DNA from: Amoeboaphelidium occidentale
Taxonomy: Eukaryota > Aphelidiomycota > Aphelidea
Reading direction: 5' to 3'
Assembly: GCA_023515795.1 (NCBI GenBank)
Contig: JALGPX010000035.1
Span: forward strand, 1-64,000
Length of the DNA stretch: 64,000 bases
Shown here in pieces: positions 10,349 to 20,298 of the stretch. How positions within the stretch are numbered: position 1 is the first letter of the stretch; the number at the start of each line of letters is the position of its first letter. The position numbers and the translations under genes were made by a program. The notes beneath the pieces are model-generated. The model was given only the letters and a program-made list of their open reading frames with translations. It was not told the DNA's origin and did no database searches.

Positions 10349-12453
10349 TTAATCTGCTTTGGTGTTGAGGGGCTCATAGCCGCCAGTTCCACAGAAACAC
10401 AAATAGACTAGGCCTGCAAGTAAGAATACACCTGCAGCGAGAACAATAGGACTATCCCATCCCATATTGGTAAAGTATTTTACAAAGCTCCCTATAGATC
10501 CTTTAACGTGTTTACTCTTGATGCTTCCATTAATGGCATCCCTTAGAGATTCTCTTAACCTTATCATATCGAAACCAATCTTCTGTTCATCTGCAGCAAT
10601 GTCAAAGTACTCATCACCATCTGGATGCACTATAACTGCAGATGGAACATTCTTTAGTGAAACTCCAAAAGTAGAAGTCATATGATTCTCCCATTCAATT
10701 GCATCTAACCATGAAACAATGACATGCTGTTTGTTTTGTTCTTCAATATCTGCTAATGCAGTCAAGACTTCTTTTTGTTTCATGAAACTAGAAGATCTTG
10801 GATCTAAAAACGCTAGAACAATCCATGCATTGATGTGAAATAAATCTGCCGAGTTTCGCGGTGTGAGTTGGACCAACTTTGGATACTTTTTGACAAGAAT
10901 CCATTTCTCAACAGAATCCTTTTCCAATTTTGAAGCAGAAGTTGAATACTCGGTAACTTTGCCATCCCGAACCACAACCAAATGCGAACTATCTTTAGCA
11001 AGTTGAAATTGATCAAACAATGACTGATCTTTTGAGAAGTAAAATGATGCATCAAGTGCATTCTCTCTTGCAATAACATCCAAAAATGGCGGCAATTCCT
11101 CTTTCAAAGATAAGAAGATGAACGAAACCTGTGAAGAGCTCAGTTTTGAGTAATCATCTTTGTCAATTGGAAGAACAGATGGTGACGAAAGTCTTGATGC
11201 GAATTCCTTCAAGTTTGCCAAACTTCTAGGACCTAAAAAATATGATTAACACAGAAGAAAAGGATACCTTTGAAATCTGAAATATAAGCGCCATTGTAAA
11301 AGAACTTGATGGTAGGATATCCTCTAACGCCATACTTGTTTTGCAAAGCTCCATGTGCTGTACAATCGACACTTCCAATATTCACTTGACCTTTAAGCTC
11401 TGCAGCCAACTTTTCATATGTCGGCTTCAGCTGTTTGCAATGACCACACCAAGGCGCAAAAAACTCAACAAGCCATGGTCCTGATCCTACCAGTGTATCA
11501 AAAGAAGATTCTGTTAATTCTACAACTTTTCCTTCTTGGTTGATTGCTCTATTATTTGAAGAAGCAGACCCGGTTTGAACAACAAAATCCTGATCTTCCT
11601 TCCTTTCAATCTTCTTTGGTGAAGCCTTGTTTTTCTTTTGACTTGAAGCATCCAAACTATCAATAGACAATTTACGCATCAAGAACTGTTTGATACTCTC
11701 AACATCGTGAGCGCCTTCATATTTTGCCCCTTTCTTTGCGCCATCAAAGAACAACATGGTCGGATATCCTTGAATTCCGTTATCTTTGCAAACATCATTA
11801 AAAACATCACAATCGACTTCAGCCATGTAAAAGTTGCGCTCATGTCTCTGCTCGCGGAACATCTTTGCCAATTCTTCGTACTTCGGTTTCAGATTTTGGC
11901 AATGACCGCACCACGTTGTATAGAATTTTACGAACCACTTCGAGCCATCGTTTGACTTTCCGTTTGTGCCTTGCTTCACAACTTTCTCAGCAAATGTTTT
12001 GGCAGACAGTTCGATGACGTCTTCTTTGAATAGTCGATACTTATCAGCGTTCGCCTGTAAGAATTCCTTCAAAGAATCGTAATCTCTTGAGCCCATGTAC
12101 TCCTCCATTTTCCTTCCAGCGTGGTACAACAGTAAAGTCGGATAACCATCAATCATTTGAGCATCACACAATTCTCCGTTAACAGAACAGTCTACGTTGG
12201 CCAAAAATAGTCCGTGGCTGTCCCTCAACAATCCCAAATCCTCAGCGACTTTCTTATAAGTTGGCGCAAGTCTCTGACAGTGCCCACATCTTGGCGAGTA
12301 GAATTCTACGAACCATGTTCCTTCATTAATCTTATCAAATGTTTCTGCAGTCAAAGAGACGATATAAGGCGAAGTGAAGTCTATCACCGGCTGCTGAGCT
12401 GAAACAAGAATGCTTAGAAGAGTTGTTATAACAGACAAAGTTTTGAGCAGCAT
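10349..12453 (-). CDS. Membrane-anchored protein disulfide isomerase, three CGHC domains
   Basis: Thiol oxidoreductase of the secretory pathway. CDS complement(join(10349..11232,11268..12453)), 689 aa; a 35-nt intron (11267..11233) falls in SDFKG/PRSLAN. The signal peptide is MLLKTLSVITTLLSILVSA from the ATG at 12453 (the frame is open upstream without ATG). Three thioredoxin domains carry FYSPRCGHCQRL, FYTTWCGHCQNL and FFAPWCGHCKQL; a linker between the second and third is Lys/Asn/Ser-rich. A redox-inactive thioredoxin-like segment may follow. Near the C-terminus a single membrane span (IVLAAGVFLLAGLVYLCFC) precedes a short tail, GTGGYEPLNTKAD, without HDEL/KDEL. The architecture suggests an ER or early secretory type I membrane PDI. 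Confidence 0.9.
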
Positions 12454-12524
12454 TGAAATGTTTGCGAACCTGAAAAGAGATGTGCTTGAAGCAAAATGCA
12501 ACTATGAAGTTTCTCTATTATCCC

Positions 12525-13805
12525 TTATGAATTACCCTTCAGTCGTTCCTCGTCAAAAGAAGAAAAGTACTTGTCTCTGAATCCTGCGTGTGCTACTGTG
12601 GTGTTTCTTATCAAATCATTATCAGATGGCTCATCATTGCTCTCGGGTTCCACGCGCTCCATTGTAATCATTCGCCGTTCCCATTTACCAAACTCCTGAG
12701 ATGGAGCATAAAGTATTCTGAAACAAGGATGAGATGGAATATCGTTTGTGCTGAATTGGCCTGTAACTGTAGGCAGCCAGAATACAAGTCTTCCTCCGAC
12801 TTTTAGGAACTTGACAGCAAACTTGATTAAATCAACCACAACTTCTTCCATATCATACAAAACAGTCATGGGAGCACCAGCATGTAAAACACTTTTTCCT
12901 TCACCAACTTTTCTTGCGCCAGCTCTAACACCATATGGCGGGTCTGCAACAATGGCATCAAATAATTGAACTGGTCTATACGCTACTAGAGAGTTGTCCA
13001 TTATTACTGTTCCTAAAACATTCTTCTCTAAGCCGTATTGTTCAACTATAGTTTGTATGCCCTTTGTACCGCGAACTAATTTAACTATGCCTTTCATTAC
13101 CAAACCATCAATATCAGAACCCATAGTATAAGCGCCATAATGAGAGTTTGAAATTAAAAAGCTTCCGGTGCCAACGAATGGATCATAAATAAGTTTTCCC
13201 CTGTCAGCTAAAGCAACGTTTGCCATGACTAGAGATAGCTCTGCGTCAAAACTTGTTGTTCCTAAATACTTGCGCTTCTTTAGGTCATACTTGTGTGCAG
13301 CATCTTGAGTATTTTGACTGATCAAAGTACCAAAATACACATGTTTTAGTTGCTTATCTGTTAATCCGTGCTTCTCGATTATACAATATGTTATATCAGG
13401 ATCCTTCAAGTTGATATCACCCTTCAGGTCCAGGAAAGAATACGCATTGATCTTCTGGATGGTGTTCCGTGCAGTATTTCCAAATGATATCACGTCGAAC
13501 TTCCACTTTCCTCCATGATCTTGAGTCCCATGCTTCTGAACGTAATCTTTGACTCGTTCTATGCACGCTTCATGTGTGGGTGCATCAGCCCAGAAATGGT
13601 AAATGCTCTTGATCAGAATGGCTCTTTCACAAACGCGTCTTGCGTCTTCTACGCTCTCAAAATAAACCTCGACAAAGCAAGTTTCCGGCGACAATGATGA
13701 GGCATCGTATTTTGCAGAAATGTTTAATACTTTAAGGACAGACTCAAATTCCGGTAATACAAATTCCTCGTGGATCGCACGGAATTGCACCAAACACCTG
13801 ATCAT
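12525..13805 (-). CDS. TRM11: tRNA (guanine-10-N2)-methyltransferase catalytic subunit
   Basis: Forms m2G10 in tRNA together with the activator Trm112. Intronless, 426 aa, the usual Trm11 size. The N-terminal THUMP-related half starts LVQFRAIHEEFVLPEFESVL; the Rossmann-fold methyltransferase has the SAM site YDPFVGTGSFLISNSHYGA, an acidic MGSDIDG, and the catalytic DAIVADPPYGVRAGARKV. The C-terminal half contains LKVGGRLVFWLPTV and FGKWERRMITMER, typical of Trm11. The stop lies 71 bp upstream of the PDI start in the same orientation. Confidence 0.95.
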   Translation of the reverse strand: MIRCLVQFRAIHEEFVLPEFESVLKVLNISAKYDASSLSPETCFVEVYFESVEDARRVCERAILIKSIYHFWADAPTHEACIERVKDYVQKHGTQDHGGKWKFDVISFGNTARNTIQKINAYSFLDLKGDINLKDPDITYCIIEKHGLTDKQLKHVYFGTLISQNTQDAAHKYDLKKRKYLGTTSFDAELSLVMANVALADRGKLIYDPFVGTGSFLISNSHYGAYTMGSDIDGLVMKGIVKLVRGTKGIQTIVEQYGLEKNVLGTVIMDNSLVAYRPVQLFDAIVADPPYGVRAGARKVGEGKSVLHAGAPMTVLYDMEEVVVDLIKFAVKFLKVGGRLVFWLPTVTGQFSTNDIPSHPCFRILYAPSQEFGKWERRMITMERVEPESNDEPSDNDLIRNTTVAHAGFRDKYFSSFDEERLKGNS

Positions 13806-14026
13806 CTTTTAGGAAAGATTTGTTACAACGATCAAGTGTCAGTGAGTGCTTCGTATAATTTCTTGCACGTGTTGGAAACTGGCAGTTAATGTTTCTGTAA
13901 TGGCCCTTCTCATCCAATAACATTCAATCATGATCGTTTCAGATTAGGGCAATAATGGCCGTTTCAAGTTTTGCTTAAATACTGAGCTTCTGCGTTGATA
14001 ATTTCTTTTCATAAAACATCATACAC
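13806..14026. promoter_or_regulatory. Divergent promoter region TRM11 / repeat protein
   Basis: 221 bp between divergent starts. A TTAAATA sequence at about 13975 (roughly 50 bp before the ATG at 14027) is a plausible TATA-like element for the secreted repeat protein. Nothing else is recognisable. Confidence 0.35.
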
Positions 14027-15409
14027 ATGAGAACTGCTCTTTACTTGTTCGCGTGTGTTGCTGCTTTGGTCAGTGCTAATGGTAAAGACAATGAGACTCA
14101 ACAATTACCTCCACAACAACAAGCACCTCAAGGTTATGGTGTGCAAGATAGATCTGGTGGTCCTTATATGGGTTATGCTCCGTACTTGATGCCTCCTCCA
14201 TACTACCCTGGTCCTCAGATGTTCAAACGCGACAACATTCCAAAGGATGGGTCAAACACTCCTCAGCAACCATCAGTCGATAGTGGCTCAAGCAAAAACA
14301 TGGGTCCACCTGAGAGGATGCCAATGCCAATGCCTAGACGCGGTGGTGCTGGTGATATGTACGGACCAGAAGACGAAGGAATGTTTGGCGGTCCTGAAAT
14401 CATGGGAAGAGATGGTGGTCCAGAATTGGAAGGACGTAGTGGTGGTTATGAAGACCCGGCAATGGAAGGTAGAAGCGGCATGGATTTTGGTGAAGACCCG
14501 GCAATGGAAGGTAGAAGCGGCATGGATTTTGGTGAAGACCCGGAAATGGAAGGCAGAAGTGGTATGGATTTTGGTGAAGATCCAGAAATGGAAGGAAGAA
14601 GTGGTATGGATTTTGGTGAAGATCCAGAAATGGAAGGAAGAAGTGGTATGGACTTTGGCGACGATGGTGCTGGTGATATGGATTATCCTCCTACAGATCC
14701 TGGTGCTTCCGGAAGAGGCATGGAGCCAGAAATGTACAAGAGAAGTTACATTCCTGGATACGCTCAAGAATTTCACCAAGGAGACCTTCACAAGAGACAG
14801 TTCGACGAAGAAGATAATGGAGGTCGTTCAGGTTTCGAAGATGAAAGCGAACAAGAAGGTCTATACAAACGACAGTATGAACCTGAAGAAGAAGATGACT
14901 TTGCCGGACGTTCTGGTTTCGAAGGTGAAGATGAAAGCGAAGAAGGTATGGACGGTCGTTCTGGTCTCGGCCCTGAAGACGACATGGAAGGCCGTTCTGG
15001 ACCTGAAGAGGAAGATCCAGAGCTCGAAAAGAGACAATATTTTGAAAATGAAAACGTTGAAGGGCGTTCTGCAGATCCAAATGCTGAATGCGGTTGTTCT
15101 GAGTGCTTGAGCAAGCGCGATGAAATACCGGGAGAAAAGACTGAAGACAGAAGTGGTCTTGCAGACGAGGAAGATCCTGAATTGCACAAGAGACTTTTCG
15201 TGAGACGCAGAGTGGTTAGAAGAGTTGTAAGACGTCCTATTAGACGTTATGGATTCAATTACAGAAGCTATTTTCCTTCTTCATACTACAGGTATCCTTC
15301 AAGAATTTACTACCCAAACACATACAGAAGATATGGAGCATATAGATTCAGACGTACAGTCTACCCAACAAGAAGGGTCGCCGTCAGACGCACAATTCGC
15401 AGATTCTAA
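14027..15409 (+). CDS. Secreted acidic-repeat polyprotein with cationic Tyr/Arg tail
   Basis: 460 aa, intronless, with signal peptide MRTALYLFACVAALVSANG. It is low complexity throughout. About a dozen (E/D/G)xRSG motifs are scattered, five of them in perfect 14-residue tandem repeats. Seven Lys-Arg dipeptides (MFKRDN, MYKRSY, LHKRQF, LYKRQY, LEKRQY, LSKRDE, LHKRLF) are spaced like Kex2 processing sites. The N-terminal two thirds are strongly acidic, while the roughly 75 residues after the last KR are strongly basic and Tyr-rich (RRRVVRRVVRRPIRRYGF, then RYPSRIYYPNTYRRYGAYRF). A CGCSEC pair lies near residue 360. No family recognised. It is most simply a precursor cleaved into acidic spacers and a cationic peptide, or an extracellular matrix protein; both are inference. 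Confidence 0.8.
   Translation: MRTALYLFACVAALVSANGKDNETQQLPPQQQAPQGYGVQDRSGGPYMGYAPYLMPPPYYPGPQMFKRDNIPKDGSNTPQQPSVDSGSSKNMGPPERMPMPMPRRGGAGDMYGPEDEGMFGGPEIMGRDGGPELEGRSGGYEDPAMEGRSGMDFGEDPAMEGRSGMDFGEDPEMEGRSGMDFGEDPEMEGRSGMDFGEDPEMEGRSGMDFGDDGAGDMDYPPTDPGASGRGMEPEMYKRSYIPGYAQEFHQGDLHKRQFDEEDNGGRSGFEDESEQEGLYKRQYEPEEEDDFAGRSGFEGEDESEEGMDGRSGLGPEDDMEGRSGPEEEDPELEKRQYFENENVEGRSADPNAECGCSECLSKRDEIPGEKTEDRSGLADEEDPELHKRLFVRRRVVRRVVRRPIRRYGFNYRSYFPSSYYRYPSRIYYPNTYRRYGAYRFRRTVYPTRRVAVRRTIRRF
14453..14662 (+). repeat. Five tandem 42-bp coding repeats
   Basis: Five in-frame 42-bp units (starts 14453, 14495, 14537, 14579, 14621) each encoding DP(A/E)MEGRSGMDFG(E/D). Units 1-2 are identical, as are most of units 4-5; divergence is mainly synonymous, suggesting recent unit duplication under selection for the peptide. 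Confidence 0.95.
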
Positions 15410-15671
15410 AAAAAAATCTCGCAACTAAAAAATAGTGCTAGACACCAAGAATAAAAAAATTCTTTCATTAAATACGTTATGATACTTCATCCTTCCTTCC
15501 TTCTTCCGAAATAGTATTGTTGTGATGAGATTTGAAGATGTGATATCGTGGATTGACAAACCAATAATTAAATTGGATCTGATCGGCGATAGTTTGAACC
15601 AATCAAATGGTAAATCGTATTGTTTAAGTAGCTAAGACCTTTGTAACATTATTATTACCTCTATTTTATAA

Positions 15672-16613
15672 ATGTACTTGAAATTGGTGTACTGTATCAA
15701 GCTCAGTCTTATTGTAAATTGGTGCGCCGCTGTTGCAATTGATCGATCCAACTTACCAGCAATAGACAAGAGACAAGATTATGGTAGTGGCATTGCTCCA
15801 CCAGGTCCAATAGATCCAGCACTTGGTGCAGGTTATGCAGGCGCGTCTTACGGATCATATGGTTATAGTGCGGAGATGTCTGGTGGCGTATCTGGTTATG
15901 GAGGATATGGTGATGTTCATGGTCACGAACCTATGGTAGAAGAAATAGTTGAAGATGGTTATGGTGGCGGAGTTGCAGATCCTTTAGCTGCTGGTTATGG
16001 AGGTTATGCAGGATATGGTGGCTATGGAGTTGATGCTGTTGCAGGTGGATACGCTCCTTATGGTGCTGGTGGTATTATCCCTACAGGTGCCGCTGCAATT
16101 CCTACAATGGCATATCCGCCTGGTCTTGGTATCGCACCCCCAGGAGTTGTAGCAAATGCTGGTTTAATTCCGGGAGTTGGTTTGACTCTCCCATTAGGTT
16201 TGGAATCTATTGGAATGGCTTTACCTGGACCTCAAGGAGTACCAACTTACGGAACAGGTGTCGGTTACGGAAAATGCGGTGCATTCAGAAACAGATTTTC
16301 TTTTGACACATTAGGTTTGAGCAGAGCCGGTTTCAGAACTCTTGGAGTTGGAGGCGGTTTAGGTTATTACAGTTCAAATGCTGCACAAAGTTTCAACAAT
16401 AACAATCAGATGAAGCAATTAGCAACAGATGGAGGTAATCCGATAATGGTGATAGATGTTGGATTATTTGGTGGAGTAAACACAAGAGGTGTGAAACAAG
16501 CATCTCAAGTTGAGACTAATTACGCCAGAAGCAACGTTCATAATTCCGTATTTGACAATATCATACGCTTACTTAGGGCTGGAGATCTTACAGCCACGCT
16601 TCGCCCAATTTAA
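15672..16613 (+). CDS. Secreted Gly/Tyr-rich protein
   Basis: 313 aa, intronless. N-terminal hydrophobic signal (MYLKLVYCIKLSLIVNWCAAVA) followed by IDKRQDYG, a Kex2-type site at residues 35-36 (approximately). The following region is rich in Gly, Tyr, Ala and Pro with GYGGYG-like runs (for example SGYGGYGDVHG and AGYGGYAGYGGYG), then becomes more globular after KCGAFRNRFSFDTLGLSRAG. No known domain recognised. It sits between two other secreted KR-containing low-complexity proteins in the same orientation, suggesting a set of cell-wall or matrix components. AATAAA-type signals occur at about 16650. Confidence 0.75.
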   Translation: MYLKLVYCIKLSLIVNWCAAVAIDRSNLPAIDKRQDYGSGIAPPGPIDPALGAGYAGASYGSYGYSAEMSGGVSGYGGYGDVHGHEPMVEEIVEDGYGGGVADPLAAGYGGYAGYGGYGVDAVAGGYAPYGAGGIIPTGAAAIPTMAYPPGLGIAPPGVVANAGLIPGVGLTLPLGLESIGMALPGPQGVPTYGTGVGYGKCGAFRNRFSFDTLGLSRAGFRTLGVGGGLGYYSSNAAQSFNNNNQMKQLATDGGNPIMVIDVGLFGGVNTRGVKQASQVETNYARSNVHNSVFDNIIRLLRAGDLTATLRPI

Positions 16614-17002
16614 AGAGAGAGATACAAACGCCATACTCACATAAAAACTTTAATAAAATAATTACAAACAAGTTTCAAGACTTTATGTTTCGTACTTATT
16701 GTGACTGAACGGCTTCTGTTTGAATATAACTACGAAAGAGGGAAATTTTGATCTTGTTAACATCCACCGTTGTCGTGTAATACGTTCTATACATTATCTG
16801 TTTAGTAAGTAATAGCCTCGTGTGAGTGGTGCTTATTGAGGAACCAATAGTCTACTTGATAGAATTTGACTTGACCAAATACAAACCAGCATATTCAGAT
16901 CCGGACCAATCAAACAACTTCAAGACCTCTGAAATTAGATATAAAAGGCAGGCATTCAATACTCAACTTAAGTATCAATAAACAAGAACAATAATCAACA
17001 AT
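16614..17002. promoter_or_regulatory. Intergenic region with 3' end and promoter
   Basis: 389 bp. The left part holds the polyadenylation region of the Gly/Tyr-rich gene (TAATAAAATAA near 16650); the right part is the promoter of the next secreted protein gene, with a consensus TATA box at 16940. No further gene seen. Confidence 0.5.
16940..16948 (+). promoter_or_regulatory. TATA box (TATAAAAGG)
   Basis: TATAAAAGG lies 63 bp upstream of the ATG at 17003. The same (C/T)ATAAAAGG core precedes all three Cys-rich secreted paralogues at 25-27 kb, so it appears to be a class feature of strongly expressed secreted-protein genes in this genome. Confidence 0.7.
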
Positions 17003-17557
17003 ATGAACAAGATCTCAATTATCGCATTAGTTTTGGCTTACATCGCAGCTGTTTCAGCAACTCCCATCCCAAACGACTCTGGTAAATGCCCAGCTCCTTC
17101 TCCTTCACCTGCACCTGCTCCATGTCCACAACCACACAATACCTATAGTGCACCTCCTCAACACGGTTATCAGCCTCAAGGATACGGTGTCCCACCACAA
17201 CAGTATGGTTCTCCTCAAGGTTTCTATGGAAGATCTCTCTACGGTCAGGCACCTCCTCAACCATACGGCATGCCTGGTCCAATTTACGGCGGTGGAATGC
17301 CAGGTCCTATCTACAAGCGTTCTGACTGTGGTTCATGCGGAAGTTGCGCCAACTGTGCACCTCTTCCATACGGTTACCATCCACGTTTGATGAAGAGACA
17401 AGTTGAAGATGAAGACGAAGAGTTGGAGAAGAGATCAATTACAAGAGCTCAGGTTGAACAGATCTGCAATAGTCCTGGTTGCAATGGTGTTTGTCAGAAC
17501 TGTGTCGCAGCAAAGCAGCAGTACAATTATGAACATCCAAACGCGCCAATGTTCTAA
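17003..17557 (+). CDS. Secreted Pro/Gln/Tyr-rich protein with Cys cluster
   Basis: 184 aa, intronless. Signal peptide MNKISIIALVLAYIAAVSA, then a CPAPSPSPAPAPCPQ linker, a Gln/Pro/Tyr/Gly-rich section with GMPGPIY repeats, KR at IYKRSDCGSCGSCANCAP, MKRQVEDEDEELEKRS (two more KR sites around an acidic stretch), and a C-terminal cysteine-containing part (QICNSPGCNGVCQNCVAAKQQ). The CGSCGSCANC and CNSPGCNGVCQNC clusters could bind metal or form disulfides. No family recognised. A polyadenylation-like AATAAA lies about 50 bp after the stop. Confidence 0.78.
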   Translation: MNKISIIALVLAYIAAVSATPIPNDSGKCPAPSPSPAPAPCPQPHNTYSAPPQHGYQPQGYGVPPQQYGSPQGFYGRSLYGQAPPQPYGMPGPIYGGGMPGPIYKRSDCGSCGSCANCAPLPYGYHPRLMKRQVEDEDEELEKRSITRAQVEQICNSPGCNGVCQNCVAAKQQYNYEHPNAPMF

Positions 17558-17702
17558 AGCAGCACTACAAAACAACGATCTACGGAGGACACATTCAAAA
17601 TTTAATCAATAAAAACGATTCTACTAAGATTTACAAAGTTTACTGAACTATTCTTTTGCGGTAACAATTTTTTGTTGTAACTGTCGGCGTCGATTCAGAA
17701 AA

Positions 17703-18160
17703 ATGGTACGCTAAATCAAAATTCGCAATGGTGCTAACAGTTACCACTGTAGGGCGGAGATTCATTGTGGGCGCAAACTTCAGGGCCTCGTTATAATTAC
17801 CCGAAATGGGTGTGGAGTCCTACAGGAGGATGGTGGGCCGATCCAAAGTATTGGCGAAGAAACTTGGCTGGAGTAGTCAGTGCTTTTCTAATTCCTGGCA
17901 CTCTATTTTCCTTTTGGGTCAGTTCGCAATACGAAGTAATTTACTTTTAATTTGAGGACAACTCTGATATTGTAGGAATATCACAGACCACCACAACGAT
18001 TTTATCTTTCCATGCTTTACGCTAAGCAATTCCAAGAAGGTGGAAAGTATTACGAGGAGGCAATGAAGGTAGCTCTTATTTGGGTTTAAAGTATGAATAT
18101 TTGTAGATTCGGGGTCTGAAGCCAAAAGAAGCTAAACCTGCTGCTTTGTCTGAACATTGA
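17703..18160 (+). CDS. Small mitochondrial inner-membrane protein, probable complex I accessory subunit
   Basis: 110 aa from four exons: join(17703..17705,17753..17935,17976..18068,18107..18160), introns of 47, 40 and 38 nt. Exon 1 is the ATG alone; the first intron has GCTAAC near its 3' end, and splicing to GGCGGAGAT gives MGGDSLWAQ. The protein reads RYNYPKWVWSPTGGWWADP, then a single membrane span (LAGVVSAFLIPGTLFSFWV), then RPPQRFYLSMLYAKQF and a charged tail. The YPKxVWSPxGGWW entry motif and one-span layout resemble small accessory subunits of fungal NADH:ubiquinone oxidoreductase, a resemblance from memory rather than a search. All four exons join in frame, which supports the model. 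Confidence 0.65.
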
Positions 18161-18205
18161 AAAGTAAACGCAATAAAATGATATCAGCCGTTTATGCGCA
18201 TAATT

Positions 18206-20298
18206 TTAAGCCCAGATTTCTTTAACGTAACGCTTCTCCTGTATCCACTGGAACAGTAAATGCATCGCATCATCAACAGTCTTGTCTTTTGGTTGATGCT
18301 TCACTATAGCATCCAGTAAAGCTGCTTGAACATCTTTTGCCATATTCTTTGCATCTCTAAAAATCAAAAGAATTACCGGAGTCAAGCTTACCCGCAAATG
18401 TAAATGCGCCCGTTCTTGTTGACCATTACATCGTAAATGGTTTCGCTCTCTGCTCGTACTTGATCTTGAACATACTTCCAAGTAATATTGTCAGGCTCAC
18501 GAGATCTGCATACTCTTAGCATGGTAATGATACCCTCCTTCTCCATAGAGAGAATGCTTTGCTTAAATAGAAAATCTTTTGATCTGTCCCTGCAACCGTA
18601 AAACAACACAACGTCTTGTTTCGGCTTGACTGACTTGATGTGTTCCAAGAAAGACATGAATGGAGCAACACCTGTTCCTGGGCCAACCATAATTATAGGA
18701 GAATCGATAGGATTAGGCAAATGAAAGTCATGTGAAGGACTTGGGAAAACTGGTAATGTTGCAGTTACGGAAAGATTAAGAAGTGGAATTTCTGTAGAGA
18801 TATCTGACGGAGCCACAATTTTCCCACAAATTTCATCAATAAAAGTTGTAGCAATACCGCTAACATGTCTTGAAGCACATCCTTCTTCTTTGATGTCATA
18901 ATCGACAACATTAAATGCGACTTGAACAACATCATTGTTTGAAGGAGCAGAACAAATCGAATAGTATCTTGGTGCCAACTGATTTAAAGTATCACAAAGT
19001 CTGCCAATAAGTTGCATTTTCTTATCTTGACTTTCAGGTATACATCCAGGAAACAAAGTGAATAATTCAATCAGATTTAGTCTTGCTTCGACCATTCTCT
19101 TGAATTCATCCTTGCCCTGTCTAGAGCACAAGAATAGTAACATTTTCTTTTGTTCTAAATTGGTACAAAATTCATCAGCCAGAATCCTGAGCAACGCTTT
19201 CTTTACAACAGAACCAGGACTTAAGAAATCAATGAAATACTTGAACAAATCAAACAAAGTACGTTTCGTTTTGAAAGGGTTCAAAAAAGAGGGCAACAGT
19301 TCTTCTTTGCCATCAATTTGTACTAAAGTATTCGGTTCCAACTTTAGCTGATTTAAAAGGCTATTAACGAGAACAGAAGAATTACAACAAATAACACCGA
19401 TAGAATCCCCCGCTTGATACTTCCAATTAATTCCTTTGATATCAGTTTCAATAAGAAGTGTTCTCTTTACAGCATCCTTTGTAGTTATACACGCAGCTCT
19501 AGTGATCTTTGCACCAAACGGTCTAGTGTGCGTGTATGTGTTGTCAGAACTGTGATCAGGCCTTGAAACGATAGAAGAACAATACTCGTTCCATGACCAA
19601 GGTTCTACTGAATTAGACTCAGCAAAAGTAACATCGCATAGTTTTGCAGAAGGTTTAGTCATACCAGACAACTCAGTCAATTGTTCAAGAGCTTGGTAAG
19701 GCAACTTGAACAACGGCAATGTGTCTTCAACCTTCTTATCAGCTGAAACCGAAAGAACACTCAACTGTTTAATGTCTTCGTTCAATGGATCATCCTTCAC
19801 GCTCTTCGTGCCACAGATTTCGGCCAAACATTCATACAGCCCAGCAATCCACGGATCAACCTGCGCTTCCAAGCCTTCAACTTCATCGACAATGCGACAC
19901 TCATAAAATACTTCAGCGCCCATTTCCTGAATCTTCTTTTGTAACTTCTTTGGATGCGCTCCAAAATTGGAATAGTTCGTATCGCCGAGCCCAAGAACAG
20001 TAATTCTGCACTTCTCAAAAGCTTTTGGGTCAGATTTCGCCAGCTTCCTCATAAATCTCCAGAATTTTAAACTGTTGTCCGGAGCATCACCGTCCCCTGT
20101 CGTTGAAGAGACCAAAATTAACAGATTTTCTAATGGGCCCTTCTTGTAGTGTTCCTCGAAATCATCCAAGACTAAGCAATGCGCTACAGGCAAAATGTTC
20201 TTCTCCTGCAGATTCGCGTAAATATTCTTTGCAATGTGCTCAGCGTTTCCCGTCTGTGAAGCGTACAGTACGAGCGCTTTTAAGGGAGCAGCGGTCAT
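18206..20298 (-). CDS. MTRR: Methionine synthase reductase (diflavin reductase)
   Basis: NADPH-dependent FMN/FAD reductase that reactivates cobalamin-dependent methionine synthase. CDS complement(join(18206..18356,18392..20298)), 685 aa; a 35-nt intron (18391..18357) joins RIYICG to DAKNMAKDV. FMN domain: LYASQTGNAEHIA, STTGDGDAPDN, LGLGDTNYSNF, and DPWIAGLYECL, which matches the end of the MTRR flavodoxin domain. FAD domain: PRYYSICSAPSN. NADPH domain: MVGPGTGVAPFMSFLEH, LFYGCRDRSKDFLF, and the C-terminal EKRYVKEIWA, close to the MTRR terminus. Cytochrome P450 reductase is excluded by the missing membrane anchor, and Tah18/NDOR1 fits less well. Its start is 74 bp from the divergent creC-like gene. 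Confidence 0.85.

Noticed and set aside
14453-14662. CRISPR-like array
   Set aside because: The 42-bp repeats are contiguous, in frame and without spacers; they encode a peptide repeat.
14247-15189. Several long open frames on both strands overlapping the acidic-repeat gene
   Set aside because: They are by-products of the repeat's biased codons; they lack signal, domain and sensible starts, while the main frame has a signal peptide and regular repeats.
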